Source of the DNA: Lachnospiraceae bacterium
GTDB lineage: Bacteria; Bacillota; Clostridia; Lachnospirales; Lachnospiraceae
Length of the DNA stretch: 56,931 nucleotides
Reading direction: 5' to 3'
Assembly (NCBI GenBank): GCA_910574715.1
Contig: CAJTCH010000032.1
Location: 1 to 56,931, forward strand
Part shown: piece after piece, positions 35,683 through 45,158 of the stretch
Layout of the letters: the number at the start of each line of letters is the position of its first letter
How positions within the stretch are numbered: the stretch's first letter is position 1
Made by a program: the position numbers and the translations under genes
Notes under the pieces: model-generated
What the model was told of the DNA's origin: nothing
Database searches by the model: none
What the model saw: only the letters and a program-made list of their open reading frames with translations

Positions 35683-38600
35683 TTATACTTTCATCAATAT
35701 CGTCTTGATCTCATATGCATGCAGGCTCATGCTGATCTCATCCTGTGTGAATTCCGTAACCGGACGTTCCCTTAAGTCGCATTCCGCCCATTCCTGACAG
35801 GCAAATCCCGGCTTCACCGTCACCTCCTGCCTCGCTCCCGCAAACTCATGGAAACGGATCACAATGTAATTCCCGTCTTCTGATTTCTTCACCGCATCCA
35901 GCTCAATCTGCGCATTGCTAAAAGCTATAAAACTGTCATAAGGCAGTACGCTTTTGCCCTTAACGGCCTGCATCGGTTCATTCAACGCGAACGCTTCCTG
36001 AACCACCATTCCTTCAACAAAGTCCCCCTTATGAGGAAGCAGCGCATAGGTAAATGTATGGGTTCCCTGATCCTGCAGATGATCCGGATGGGTTCCTGCT
36101 CTCAACAGAGAGATCCGCAGCACGTTATCCTTGATGTCATGGCCGTACTTGCAGTCGTTCAGGATGCTTACTCCATAGTTCCGCTCCGACAGATCCGCCC
36201 AGCGATGGGCTACCGTCTCGAACTTCGCCTGATCCCAGCTTGTATTCCAGTGGTTCGGACGCCGCACATTGCCGTACTGTACGTCATAGGTTCCATAGGT
36301 CGAACGGACATCCACCGGGAATGCCGCCTTCAGAAGCTGATGCTGGTCATGAAGTTCCACCTCTGTGCCAAAGTCGATCCTCCGGTCATTGCTGTAGAGA
36401 ATCATATCCTGACTGATCTTAGAGCATGCATCTGTCCCATGATCCCCGGCCGCCCTCTGATAAGGTGCAAAATTCCATTCCATATGTACCTTCATGCAGA
36501 CCGGTCCTGTCTCCGTAACCTGAAACGCTGTAAGATCTGTGATCTCCCGCATCTTCTCCTGATAAAAGATATCTATATCCCATGCCTCAAAATCCAACGG
36601 CTTGTCTTCGAATACCTGGAGTACATTGGCACGCTCTCCCGCCGGCACCACCTCACGCCTGTAAGTCTTATCGTACAGCCTCGTAATCTGTCCATACTGA
36701 TTCAGAGCTATCTGGTAGAACGGCGTCTCGATCTGTCTGCCATCCACATGGAATGGGAAATCTGCCTCCGTCACAGGAACAGCCTCCGCTCCTTCTTCAA
36801 AGGTGATCAGCTTCATTCCCATCGCCGGAACCGCCTTCATCTCGACATAAGTCCCGCCCTGTCCCTTCTGGGCCGTCAATTCATTGCCTTCCTGATCTCT
36901 GAAGATTCCGTCTCTATTCTCCGGGATCACGACTATCTGGTCAGACGTCCACCCGTATGCATTGATCACCGTATATGTATCGTCCTTCTGTTCAAATACA
37001 TTTTCATAGGCTTCCTGCTCCACTTCACGGGCAATCCCTTCGATATAAGCATAATCCTTCCTGGAATCTTCATATACCTCATGGATGGAAGAACCCGGGA
37101 TAATATCATGGAACTGGTCTGTCAGGATGTGCTTCCACCCCCTGGTCAGCGCCTCCTGCTTCGCATCCGCAAGCTTCCCCGTAAGCAGCGCCTCCATCAC
37201 CGTCAGCCACTCTGCTCTGCGGTAGAGAAGTTCCATCTTACGATTCATGCGCTTGTTATACGCCTGGCTTGTGTAAGTGCCGCGGTGGTATTCCAGATAC
37301 AGCTCCCCGTCCCAGGTATGTACATAGCTGTCCGTGTGCTCTACCGTATCATGAAGCTTACGGAAATATTCGCCTGCAGCGGACATCTTCACATGGGGCA
37401 GTCCCGGAATCTTGTCAAGCCTTCTTCTGCACTCCAGCATATCACGGTTCACACCGCCGCCCCCGTCCCCATATCCGAAGGAGATCAAAAGATCCTTATT
37501 CATCTGCTTATCGCGGTAGGCGTCCCACACCCCCTTGACCGTTCTTGGCAGCAGGCTGCCGTTATAGGTATAGAACCAGGAATCCCGCTCCCTCCACGGC
37601 TCTGGCGTCGTGATAAAATGAGTCAGGACTTCACTGCCGTCGATCCCTTTCCACTTAAATGTATCGTGCGGCATACGGTTATACTGGTTCCAACTGATCT
37701 TCGTAGTCATAAAGGTATTGATTCCCGCCTTTTTCAGGATCTGAGGCAGCGCCCAAGAATAACCGAACACATCCGGAAGCCAGAGGAATTCTACATCTTT
37801 GCCGAACTCATCCTTGATAAACTTACTGCCGATCAAGATCTGCCTTGTCAGGGATTCTCCGCTCGTCAGGTTGCAGTCGGCCTCCACCCACATAGCGCCG
37901 TCCGCCTCCCAGCGTCCCTCCTGTACCCTCTTCTTGATATTTGCGTAGATATCCGGGAATTCTTCTTTCATGTATTCATATAGCTGCGGCTGTGTCTGCA
38001 GGAAAATGTATTCCGGGAACAGCTCCATCAGCCGAAATACGGTTGAGAACGAACGGGAACATTTCTCCCTCGTATGCTTCAGCCGCCACAGCCAGGCAAC
38101 GTCAATATGGGTGTGCCCCACACAGTAGACGTTGATAATCGAGTTCTTATCCGTAGAATCAATTCTCTCGTTCAGCAGCTCGTCCGCCCGGTACACGGAT
38201 TCATAGAACTCTTCACTTCCAGGATATGTCCAGTCGATCAGGCGGCACGCGCCGTCAAGCGCCCCCCGAAGTTCATGCTGCACCGGATCTGAACTATCCA
38301 GCTCTTCCAACGCCTGCCATACCATGGACGCCATATAGTAGAAGTCGTCCACCTTCTCATCCAGCCACGCAAGATCTGCCCGCGCGATCCGATGCTCCTG
38401 ATCCTTAGGGATTCCGCCGCCTTCTAATCCCGACCATAAGCGGAAGGTCACATCTACTGCCGTTCCGCAGAGGGCTTCTTCGAAGAACAGCTCCTTGTGG
38501 TTCACATCCACACCCTGATACATCTGTCCGTTCACATAGGCCATGGACTCAAACCCGGAGTTATTACCCCCGCCGGTATTGCCGAAGTCGAATACTCCGA

Positions 38601-38856
38601 CCACTCTCTTCCCTCTCCACTTGTCCGGGATCGGAATCTCCTTGTGGAGCCAGAGGAAACGGTCGCGGCCCTTCCATGTATCCCCGGTCTCCATGGTATA
38701 CCACTCATCCCCGCCAAAATCCGTTGGAAGCTTTGGAGATACCACCCCTTGCGTCTCTTCCGCCGCCGCGAAGCTCCTAAGTTCGATCACGTCTCTGTAT
38801 CTGTACTGCTCCAGTTCTGCGATACGCCTTTCTAATTTCCTGTCTGTCAAAAACAT
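35683..38856 (-). CDS. GH38 alpha-mannosidase
   Basis: Exo-alpha-mannosidase of 1057 aa. Zinc-site HTHID is at 248-252 (CVGHTHIDVAWLW) and the nucleophile is D362 in FLWLPDVFGYS. The accessory N-terminal domain, catalytic domain, three-helix bundle (around 500-590, YNKRMNRKMELLYRRAEW in parts) and long C-terminal beta domain are in the usual order. No signal peptide, hence intracellular. ATG at 38856 follows AAGGAGG by five bases. It leads an operon with DUF624 and YesMN. Together with GH2 beta-mannosidase it fits trimming of imported high-mannose or core N-glycan fragments. Confidence 0.93.
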   Translation of the reverse strand: MFLTDRKLERRIAELEQYRYRDVIELRSFAAAEETQGVVSPKLPTDFGGDEWYTMETGDTWKGRDRFLWLHKEIPIPDKWRGKRVVGVFDFGNTGGGNNSGFESMAYVNGQMYQGVDVNHKELFFEEALCGTAVDVTFRLWSGLEGGGIPKDQEHRIARADLAWLDEKVDDFYYMASMVWQALEELDSSDPVQHELRGALDGACRLIDWTYPGSEEFYESVYRADELLNERIDSTDKNSIINVYCVGHTHIDVAWLWRLKHTREKCSRSFSTVFRLMELFPEYIFLQTQPQLYEYMKEEFPDIYANIKKRVQEGRWEADGAMWVEADCNLTSGESLTRQILIGSKFIKDEFGKDVEFLWLPDVFGYSWALPQILKKAGINTFMTTKISWNQYNRMPHDTFKWKGIDGSEVLTHFITTPEPWRERDSWFYTYNGSLLPRTVKGVWDAYRDKQMNKDLLISFGYGDGGGGVNRDMLECRRRLDKIPGLPHVKMSAAGEYFRKLHDTVEHTDSYVHTWDGELYLEYHRGTYTSQAYNKRMNRKMELLYRRAEWLTVMEALLTGKLADAKQEALTRGWKHILTDQFHDIIPGSSIHEVYEDSRKDYAYIEGIAREVEQEAYENVFEQKDDTYTVINAYGWTSDQIVVIPENRDGIFRDQEGNELTAQKGQGGTYVEMKAVPAMGMKLITFEEGAEAVPVTEADFPFHVDGRQIETPFYQIALNQYGQITRLYDKTYRREVVPAGERANVLQVFEDKPLDFEAWDIDIFYQEKMREITDLTAFQVTETGPVCMKVHMEWNFAPYQRAAGDHGTDACSKISQDMILYSNDRRIDFGTEVELHDQHQLLKAAFPVDVRSTYGTYDVQYGNVRRPNHWNTSWDQAKFETVAHRWADLSERNYGVSILNDCKYGHDIKDNVLRISLLRAGTHPDHLQDQGTHTFTYALLPHKGDFVEGMVVQEAFALNEPMQAVKGKSVLPYDSFIAFSNAQIELDAVKKSEDGNYIVIRFHEFAGARQEVTVKPGFACQEWAECDLRERPVTEFTQDEISMSLHAYEIKTILMKV

Positions 38857-38898
38857 AACGTCCTCCTTGCAATCCATATTGATTCTTATATTGATTTT

Positions 38899-38927
38899 AT
38901 TTTATTATGGGAAAGGGAAATTTTCAA
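38899..38927 (-). promoter_or_regulatory. Promoter of the GH38-DUF624-YesMN operon
   Basis: Minus-strand TTGAAA (38927-38922) and TAAAAT (38904-38899) with 17-bp spacing, 43 bp before the GH38 start. The palindromic AGAATTCT just upstream (about 38934-38941) could belong to a regulator site shared with the divergent AraC gene. Confidence 0.65.
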
Positions 38928-39014
38928 TTCTGAGAATTCTAGTTTTAGTGAATTTTTTGTATATCTGTGTTATATTGAGAATAGAAAGACAGCAGAAAGG
39001 ATCACGCGCGATTT

Positions 39015-40178
39015 ATGGACAAAAAGCTATTCATCAAGAACCTGGCAGGACTGTGCCATATCCCTATCTCAATATATCAGGACTCAGCGGGGCTTACCGA
39101 CAGGCTCGACCCCCTTTCTCATCCCCTGAACAGCTACGAGCAAGATCTGGTGGAGCACATATTGCAGAAGCTAAGAACCTCACCCTTCGCATATGAGACT
39201 TACGAAGCCGGGTTGCCGGTCTGTATCATGGGCTGCCGCGGGTCCGACTGCAGCTTCATACTCGGCCCCTTCGCCTATGGGCCTATCCAGACACCGGATA
39301 TGGAGAATAAGTTAAAGAAACTGCACTTAAGCCCTTTTGTCGAATGCTCCTGGAATGACGCCTTAGCCGCCTCCGTCTTCCTGATCAACGAATATCTGGA
39401 CCCTCTATTCACGACCGCCATGCTGGAAGAGAGCATCTCCGAGAAGGATCACGACGTACAGCATCTTCTTGTAAATGAAGAGATCCGCCAATGGGAAAGC
39501 TTCCAGGAGAACCATACTTATTATGAAGAGAATATCCTGCATGATTATGTGGAGAAGGGAGACGTGGATTACCTGGTCGATAACTTAGAACTATTAGAAC
39601 TGCCCCATCCTGTGATCCTCAGCGACTTCTATAAGAACGAAGAATATATGGCGGTGCTCTCCATCTCCTTCGCAGCCCGGGCTGCGATCCGGGGCGGAGT
39701 GACCTCCAAAGAAGGGCTTCTGGCCAACGACATTTTCCTAAAGCAACTGGAAGACTGCCGCAATGTGAACGAGATCAAGGTCCTTATCCGCAGGGCGCTT
39801 CTGCATTTCGCACAGTTAGTGAAGGAGAACCGGCGCAGACAGAGCCGGAACATACATGTAGAGAAATGCAAGAAGGCGATCTATGCCCATCGCCTGGAGA
39901 ATATTGACCTTGACGAACTCGCCGAACAACTGGGAATCTCAAAAGAATATATGCTGAAATTATTCAAGAAGCAGGAAGGAATCCCTATCACACAATACAT
40001 CCGGAACGTGAAGATAGAGGCCGCCTGCAACATGCTGATCTATTCAGACCGGCAGATCAATGAGATCGCCGAATACCTTGGATTCGGCAGCCTCAGTTAT
40101 TTCAGCCGGGTCTTCAAGACCGTCACAGGACTGGCCCCTGTCCAGTATAAGAAAATACATTCCGAGCCTGGATTCTAA
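39015..40178 (+). CDS. AraC family transcriptional regulator
   Basis: A 387-aa regulator with a clear C-terminal AraC domain (about 285-385): IDLDELAEQLGISKEYMLKLF and INEIAEYLGFGSLSYFSRVF (read in parts) are the two recognition helices. The N-terminal 270 residues hold no domain I can name, though they resemble a YSIRK/PocR-like sensor in length. A weak AAAGGA lies upstream of the ATG. It is divergent from the GH38 operon and converges on the broken ribose transporter, ending 3 bp before that remnant. Control of GH38 is the likelier role. Confidence 0.87.
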   Translation: MDKKLFIKNLAGLCHIPISIYQDSAGLTDRLDPLSHPLNSYEQDLVEHILQKLRTSPFAYETYEAGLPVCIMGCRGSDCSFILGPFAYGPIQTPDMENKLKKLHLSPFVECSWNDALAASVFLINEYLDPLFTTAMLEESISEKDHDVQHLLVNEEIRQWESFQENHTYYEENILHDYVEKGDVDYLVDNLELLELPHPVILSDFYKNEEYMAVLSISFAARAAIRGGVTSKEGLLANDIFLKQLEDCRNVNEIKVLIRRALLHFAQLVKENRRRQSRNIHVEKCKKAIYAHRLENIDLDELAEQLGISKEYMLKLFKKQEGIPITQYIRNVKIEAACNMLIYSDRQINEIAEYLGFGSLSYFSRVFKTVTGLAPVQYKKIHSEPGF

Positions 40179-40180
40179 TC

Positions 40181-40587
40181 TTAATTCGCCCGTCTCTTCT
40201 TCTGATAGCAGTCGAAACCAACGGCGAGTACAAGCACGATACCTAATACAATATTCTGAACCCAGCTGTGATAACCTTGAATTCGTATCCAAGTCCCGCG
40301 TTACCCATACCGGAATTCACACGTGACAGCAGTACAAGCCCCGCAAAGAATCCTGACAATGCGAATACCAGGTATTTGACTCTCCCTGTACGGATACCGG
40401 ACAGCCTTGCCGCTTCAATGTTCCCGCCTACAGCATAAAAGTAGCGTCCGAAATACGTCTTATTCAAGATAAATGCACCCAGTGCAAAACAGAGGATCAT
40501 GATAATTACCGGCACAGGCACAGGACCGATCTTACCCTGACCGAAGACCTTGAACGATTCTGTAAATCCGTTGATCGGCTGTCCGTC
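40181..40587 (-). pseudogene. Remnant of a ribose-type ABC permease (rbsC-like), internally deleted
   Basis: Two pieces of an RbsC-type permease survive. The first runs from PINGFTESFKVFGQGKIG through the helix ending LVLLSRVNSGMGNAGLGYEFKVI and is fused in frame to the ATPase remnant. The second (about 40181-40262, another frame) encodes a normal RbsC tail, HSWVQNIVLGIVLVLAVG then YQKKRRAN and stop. The segment between them, which should contain the conserved VLGG loop, is missing and the frame is lost. The N-terminal half is also missing. About 130 of 320 expected residues remain, so this cannot be a working permease. Confidence 0.85.
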
Positions 40588-41846
40588 GAAGATGATCAGC
40601 TCTGAATTCGCCGCCATCCATCTTCCAAGGATAACCTTCTGCTGATTACCGCCGCTTAAGTTCTTGATAAGCTGATCCAGGTTCGGAGTCTTGATCGCCA
40701 TATTATCCCGGTACTTCTCGGCAATCTCCAATTCCTTCTTCTCATCGATCACGCTGAAACGCGAATTCCTCTCGTATATCGGCATATTGATATTATTCTT
40801 GATGGATACCCCGAGCATCGCGCCATGGCGTTTTCTGTCCTCCGGCACCAGTGCGATCCCAAGATCGATGGCCTCTCTCGGACTCTTCGGGTCGATCTCT
40901 TTCCCTTTGTAGATCATCTGCCCGGACTTCTTCGGCACAGCCCCGAAGATCATCTCCGCAAGTTCCGTGCGGCCCGCGCCGACCAGTCCGCCAAGCCCCA
41001 GTATCTCGCCCTTATGAAGCTTCAGGCTGATATTGCGGTCGCCGTTGCTGGTTACACCTTTGAGTTCCAGGATCACTTCATTATGATCAATACAGTCTCC
41101 TCTCGGCGGATACGTCTCTGTCAGCTCGCGCCCGACCATGAGCTGGATCAGTTCTTCCACCTGACTCTGCTTCGTGATCAGCGTCTTCACATACTCTCCG
41201 TCCCGGATAACGACGATACGGTCTGAGAGCCTGTAGATCTCCTCCAGCCTGTGTGAAATGTAGATGATAGAGACGCCTTTCTTAAGAGCTCAACCACCTC
41301 AAACATGCTCTCTACCTCTGCGCTTGTCAGAGGAGCCGACGGTTCATCCATGATCAATATCCTTGCGTTCTGCTGAATCGCCTTAGCGATCTCCACCATC
41401 TGCTGATAACCTACCGTCAAGTCTTTCATCATTGCCTTGGGATCGATCTTGATATGTAACTGCTCGAATGCCTTGGCCGCTTCTGCTTCCATCGCCTTCT
41501 TGTCTACAACGATCCCTTTCCTTATCGGGCGCCCCAAGAACAGGTTCTCCGCTGCCGACAATTCCTTTACATTGTTGAATTCCTGATAAATGATCGCAAT
41601 TCCGTTCTCCGACGCAAGCTGAGGCGTCATACTGGAAAATTCTCTGCCGTTCACGATAATCTTGCCGGAGGTCGGAATAACCGCTCCTGAACAGCATTTG
41701 ATCAGTGTAGATTTGCCTGCGCCGTTTTCCCCGATCAACGCCAGGATCTCACCTGCCTTCAGTTCCAATGTAACATCCTTCAGTGCAACGACACCCGGGT
41801 ATTCTTTTCTTATATGCTGTAATTGTAATACATATTCTTCGCTCAT
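40588..41846 (-). pseudogene. Remnant of a sugar ABC ATPase (rbsA/mglA-like), frameshifted and truncated
   Basis: The first ATPase half is intact (Walker A GENGAGKST at about 39-47; Walker B LIMDEPSAPLT). Then a single missing base near 41283 shifts the frame after ELLRK; in the other frame the expected GVSIIYISHRLEEIY continues into the second ATPase half. That half keeps GLVGAGRTEL and LSGGNQQKV but stops at ELIIFD, where a deletion joins it to the permease fragment (junction about 40580-40590). The last 95 or so residues are lost. The two usable reading frames are 41187-41846 and 40243-41190. It is clearly inactive. Confidence 0.88.
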
Positions 41847-41873
41847 ATTCGTCTCCCGTGACTATATTCTCTA

Positions 41874-42851
41874 CTACATTCCTTCTAACACCTTATCAAC
41901 ATTCTCCATGGTGATCGGTCCGATCTCACGATATATATTCTTATCTGATGAGAAGTCTTCTCCTGACAGGATACGCTCGAACATATCGGCACAGGCTTTG
42001 GCCGTATCTTCGTTAGAACCTTCAAATCCCACGATCGCCCTTACCGCTTCATTGCCTGCCTTCAGGGAATCCAACTGCTGCAGGGTCACGTCCGTCGTGA
42101 TCACACCGTAATTCTCTGGAATACTTCCTTTGCCAAACTCCGCAAGAAGCGCTTCGTTCGAACCGATCATGGCGCCTGCGCAGACGCCTACAAATACATT
42201 GGCGTCAGGGTGCGCCGACATAACCGTCTCAACGTTCGTCTGCGCTTCGGGAGCCTCAAGACCGTCCACCTCTGCGATGATCTCATAATTATCCTCGCAG
42301 TTATCCGCAAGCCCTTCCTTGATACCGTCCGCTCTCTCTAACAGAACCTTCGTAGACGGATAGCCGATGACCGTAACCTGTGCTTTCTCGTCCTCGGTGT
42401 AATGTTCGTTGATGAACTCCGACGCCGTCTTCCCGATCTCTCTTCCCAGATCTGTGTTGTCGAGAACCCAGTTTGCCGTAGTGTTCTCCATCGGGTCATC
42501 CCAGCACATCACCTTGATGTCTGCTTCCATCGCCTCGCTGCAGATCCCTTCGACAGAATTCGCATCTGCCGGATGCACCATGATCAGATCGCATCCTGAT
42601 ATAATGAAGTTCTCGACCTGCCCCACCTGAGTTCCCGCGTTGTTGTCACAGCCGACAATGGTGTACTCCCATCCTCTCGCATCCATCTCCTGTTCAAGCT
42701 TTCCCATGACACCGGCCCAGTACGCGTTGGATAGATTCTGGATCGTGATGCCTATCTTAATAGTGCCGTCATCACGTGTATCCGCACATCCCATCAACAT
42801 GAGCCCGGTCATAGACACGCACAGAAGCGCTGCCAGAATCCTGTTCTTCAT
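41874..42851 (-). CDS. Ribose-type sugar ABC transporter substrate-binding lipoprotein (RbsB-like)
   Basis: Intact 325-aa periplasmic-binding-protein family 4 lipoprotein. Signal peptide ends LMLMGC with Cys at 22. The body shows IKIGITIQNLSNAYWAGV (about 31-48), a hinge, and CDLIMVHPADANSVEGI (about 86-102), typical of RbsB/XylF-type proteins. ATG at 42851 is seven bases after AAGGAGG; the 30 codons upstream are spurious. Its own ATPase and permease downstream are broken, so it is an orphan unless it serves another transporter or chemotaxis-like sensing. Confidence 0.88.
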   Translation of the reverse strand: MKNRILAALLCVSMTGLMLMGCADTRDDGTIKIGITIQNLSNAYWAGVMGKLEQEMDARGWEYTIVGCDNNAGTQVGQVENFIISGCDLIMVHPADANSVEGICSEAMEADIKVMCWDDPMENTTANWVLDNTDLGREIGKTASEFINEHYTEDEKAQVTVIGYPSTKVLLERADGIKEGLADNCEDNYEIIAEVDGLEAPEAQTNVETVMSAHPDANVFVGVCAGAMIGSNEALLAEFGKGSIPENYGVITTDVTLQQLDSLKAGNEAVRAIVGFEGSNEDTAKACADMFERILSGEDFSSDKNIYREIGPITMENVDKVLEGM

Positions 42852-42882
42852 ACCTCTTCCTCCTTTTAATTTTATATAATAT

Positions 42883-42964
42883 ATAGCTACGCTATTAGCT
42901 ATCTCAGACAGTAAGTTTTTATATTTATATAATATCTGCAAGACTCCCTGAACCTTGCAGATAT
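42883..42964 (-). other. Two hairpins between the SDR and RbsB genes
   Basis: The larger has an 11-bp perfect stem (ATATCTGCAAG with CTTGCAGATAT, 42932-42964). The smaller pairs ATAGCTA with TAGCTAT (42883-42902). Neither has a good T-tract. Intercistronic hairpins before a binding-protein gene commonly stabilise its mRNA or mark a cleavage site; here that is inference. Confidence 0.5.
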
Positions 42965-42968
42965 AAGT

Positions 42969-43745
42969 TTAAAAACAGGTAAATGCTCCGTCTACGATAA
43001 TATCTGATCCAGTCGTAAAGCTGCTGGTATCTCCGGCCAAGTATACGACGATAGACTGCAGCTCTTCCGGCCTTCCAAGCCTTCCCATCGGCGCCATAGC
43101 GTTCCACTGCTCAATGAGCGGCTTCAATGCTTCGGAGTTAAGCGTCAAGTCTGTTCCGATATATCCGGGACTGATGCAGTTCACACGGACGCCCTTCTTC
43201 GCCCACTCGATCGCCAGCGACTTCGTCAGCATGCTGACACCTGCCTTGGATGCATTGTATGCACACTGCGGCTGCGGAACATTCACGATATGGCCTGACA
43301 TAGAAGCCGTATTGATGATCGAACCATATCCCTGTTTCAGCATCACTCTTCCCGCTGCCGTCGCACAGAGGAACACGCCGTTCAGATTAATGTTGATGAC
43401 CTTATTCCACTGCTCGAATGTCATCTCCTCCGCCGGAACATTCAGACAGATTCCCGCGTTGTTGAAGCACGCATCCAGCTTCCCATAGGTGCCGGCAACC
43501 TCCGCCACCATAGCTTCCACATCCTCCTGGTTCGTCACGTCACACCGGATCGCAATCGTCTTAGAACCTGTCGCATCTGCGATCTCCTTCGCCACAGCCT
43601 CCGCTCCTTCGAGATTGATGTCCACGATCGCCACATCTGCTCCTGCCTCCGCAAGTGCTGTCGCCACTGACTTGCCGATTCCGCTTGCTCCTCCTGTCAC
43701 ATAGATTGCCTTGCCGTCCAGTCTCATCTTCTCAATAATTCCCAT
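42969..43745 (-). CDS. SDR family oxidoreductase (polyol dehydrogenase-like)
   Basis: Short-chain dehydrogenase of 258 aa with TGGASGIG (17-24), NNAG (about 98-101), Ser before YNASK (Tyr/Lys, about 165-169), and a C-terminal TGSDIIVDGAFTC. Overall it resembles GolD/sorbitol-type NAD-dependent polyol dehydrogenases. RBS AAGGAGG lies before the ATG. It is first in the operon with the RbsB-type binding protein, so the substrate is probably the polyol or sugar bound by that protein. Confidence 0.87.
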   Translation of the reverse strand: MGIIEKMRLDGKAIYVTGGASGIGKSVATALAEAGADVAIVDINLEGAEAVAKEIADATGSKTIAIRCDVTNQEDVEAMVAEVAGTYGKLDACFNNAGICLNVPAEEMTFEQWNKVININLNGVFLCATAAGRVMLKQGYGSIINTASMSGHIVNVPQPQCAYNASKAGVSMLTKSLAIEWAKKGVRVNCISPGYIGTDLTLNSEALKPLIEQWNAMAPMGRLGRPEELQSIVVYLAGDTSSFTTGSDIIVDGAFTCF

Positions 43746-43841
43746 TTTCTCTTCCTCCTTGATCTTATGTACTCTACTCCAAGAATATATAATCTATTTT
43801 ATATATTCATTTTGTAAAATAGCTTAACAAAAGTTGTTTAT

Positions 43842-43870
43842 ATTATATATCTATCCCTCCTTTGACACAA
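43842..43870 (-). promoter_or_regulatory. Proximal promoter candidate for the SDR-RbsB operon
   Basis: Minus-strand TTGTGT (43870-43865) and a consensus TATAAT (43847-43842), 17 bp apart, about 100 bp before the SDR start. Confidence 0.5.
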
Positions 43871-43952
43871 GACGTATTTTCATACAAAAACGATGTGTCT
43901 TTTTTATCTATATTGCACAAGCATTTGTTTTTATTACACTTTAATAATATAT

Positions 43953-44009
43953 TTAATTAAGTCTTTATTAAATTGTTTATATGGTATCACACTTTCTTCC
44001 ATATTTCAA
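43953..44009 (-). promoter_or_regulatory. Distal promoter plus ROK-type operator (site A)
   Basis: Minus-strand TTGAAA (44009-44004) and TACCAT (43986-43981) with 17-bp spacing. Just downstream is a 39-bp block (43953-43991) nearly the same as one in front of the ROK gene (46361-46399): both contain TTAATTAAGT, TTTATTAA and GTATCACA in the same order and total length. The rest of the 43746-44094 gap holds a proximal promoter and the terminator of the dehydrogenase operon, and no gene. Confidence 0.65.
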
Positions 44010-44046
44010 CATCTTTTAACATCTTTTTTTCATTTTAACCACGATA

Positions 44047-44077
44047 AAAGGGGGATCCCTTTCCGGTCTCCCCCTTT
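44047..44077 (-). terminator. Terminator of the ROK-dehydrogenase operon
   Basis: AAAGGGGGA pairs with TCCCCCTTT around a short loop, with TTTTAT following on the minus strand. It lies 18 bp after the dehydrogenase stop. Confidence 0.7.
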
Positions 44078-44094
44078 GGCAATTCTCACATTAT

Positions 44095-45144
44095 CTACTT
44101 CGCAATCTTCACTACAGCCTTCACGATCTCTGCCTTCTCGTTGACACTCCGGTCCATCGCCGTCTGTATATCATCAAAATCAAAAATATGGGTCGCAATT
44201 CCCTTAAGATTCACCTTGCCCTGCTCTACCGCCTCGATCGCCATAGGATAAATATGACGGTAGCGGAAGATCGTCTTGATGGTAAGCTCCTTATCAAGCG
44301 CCATGCTTGCCATGATATTCATCATACCGGTCTTGCCGTAGCCTACCAGTACGATCGTAGCGCCCTTGCTCACCGCCTGGATTGCCTGATTGGTCGTGAT
44401 CTCCGTACCTGCCGTCTCGATCGCAAGGTCGAAGCCCATACCATCCGTCAATTCCTTCGCCTTCTCCAATACATCCTCTTCTTTGCCGTTGATCACGCCG
44501 TCCGCTCCAAGCTCCAGCGCCTTCTCAAGACGCTTCTCCATGATATCTACCACATAGACTCTGGAAACACCGCATGCCTTAAGCGCCATCATAGACACCA
44601 GACCGATACAGCCCGCGCCGAATACGACCGCCGTCTGCCCGGCCTGGGCGCCGCCCTGCTTCGCCGCATGAAAACCAACTGCCAGAGGCTCGATCAGCGC
44701 CCCCTCCAGCGTACTTACATTCTCCGGCAATTTGAAGCAAAGATCCGCCTCATGCGCCACGTATTCCTGGAACACTCCGTCTACCGGAGGCGTCGCAAAG
44801 AACACGACGTCCGGACAGAGATTGTATTTGCCTTCACGGCAGAACTTACATTTGCCGCAGGTCTTGCCCGGCTCTAACGCGACACGGTCTCCTACCTTGA
44901 GGTGGGTCACAGCCTTTCCCACTTCTACAACGACTCCGCCCGGCTCATGGCCCAGTACGAACGGCGGCTCCACTACAAAGTCTCCGATCCTGCCCGTCTC
45001 GTAATAATGCATGTCGCTTCCGCAGATCCCCACATACTCAAGCTTCACCAGCACCTCGTTGTCCTGCGGCGCCGGGATCGGTCTCTCGGTGTATCCCATC
45101 TTGCCGATTCCATTCATTACTGCTACTTTCATTGTTCCTTCCAT
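44095..45144 (-). CDS. Zinc-dependent polyol dehydrogenase (xylitol/sorbitol dehydrogenase-like), copy 1
   Basis: Medium-chain dehydrogenase of 349 aa. Catalytic zinc residues lie in CGSDMHYYETG and GHEPGG, and the structural zinc site is CGKCKFCREGKYNLC (four Cys, about 97-111). The Rossmann motif is GAGCIG (about 177-182). This pattern (Y after HY, E in GHE) is that of sorbitol/xylitol dehydrogenases oxidising polyols with NAD. Eight or nine residues separate it from the copy at 48925. It is transcribed with the ROK regulator 14 bp upstream. AGGAGG precedes the ATG. Confidence 0.88.
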   Translation of the reverse strand: MEGTMKVAVMNGIGKMGYTERPIPAPQDNEVLVKLEYVGICGSDMHYYETGRIGDFVVEPPFVLGHEPGGVVVEVGKAVTHLKVGDRVALEPGKTCGKCKFCREGKYNLCPDVVFFATPPVDGVFQEYVAHEADLCFKLPENVSTLEGALIEPLAVGFHAAKQGGAQAGQTAVVFGAGCIGLVSMMALKACGVSRVYVVDIMEKRLEKALELGADGVINGKEEDVLEKAKELTDGMGFDLAIETAGTEITTNQAIQAVSKGATIVLVGYGKTGMMNIMASMALDKELTIKTIFRYRHIYPMAIEAVEQGKVNLKGIATHIFDFDDIQTAMDRSVNEKAEIVKAVVKIAK

Positions 45145-45158
45145 CTTACTGTTCCTCC

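Noticed and set aside
36031..37983. Open frame of 650 codons on the plus strand inside GH38
   Set aside because: It lies wholly antisense to a clearly conserved GH38 gene, has no ribosome binding site, and its product shows no domain logic. It is a by-product of codon usage on the other strand.
40243..41190. Possible real ATPase-permease fusion protein
   Set aside because: The fusion lacks the ATPase C-terminus, the permease N-terminal half and the permease VLGG loop, and its upstream half is frameshifted. It is deletion debris rather than a functional fusion.
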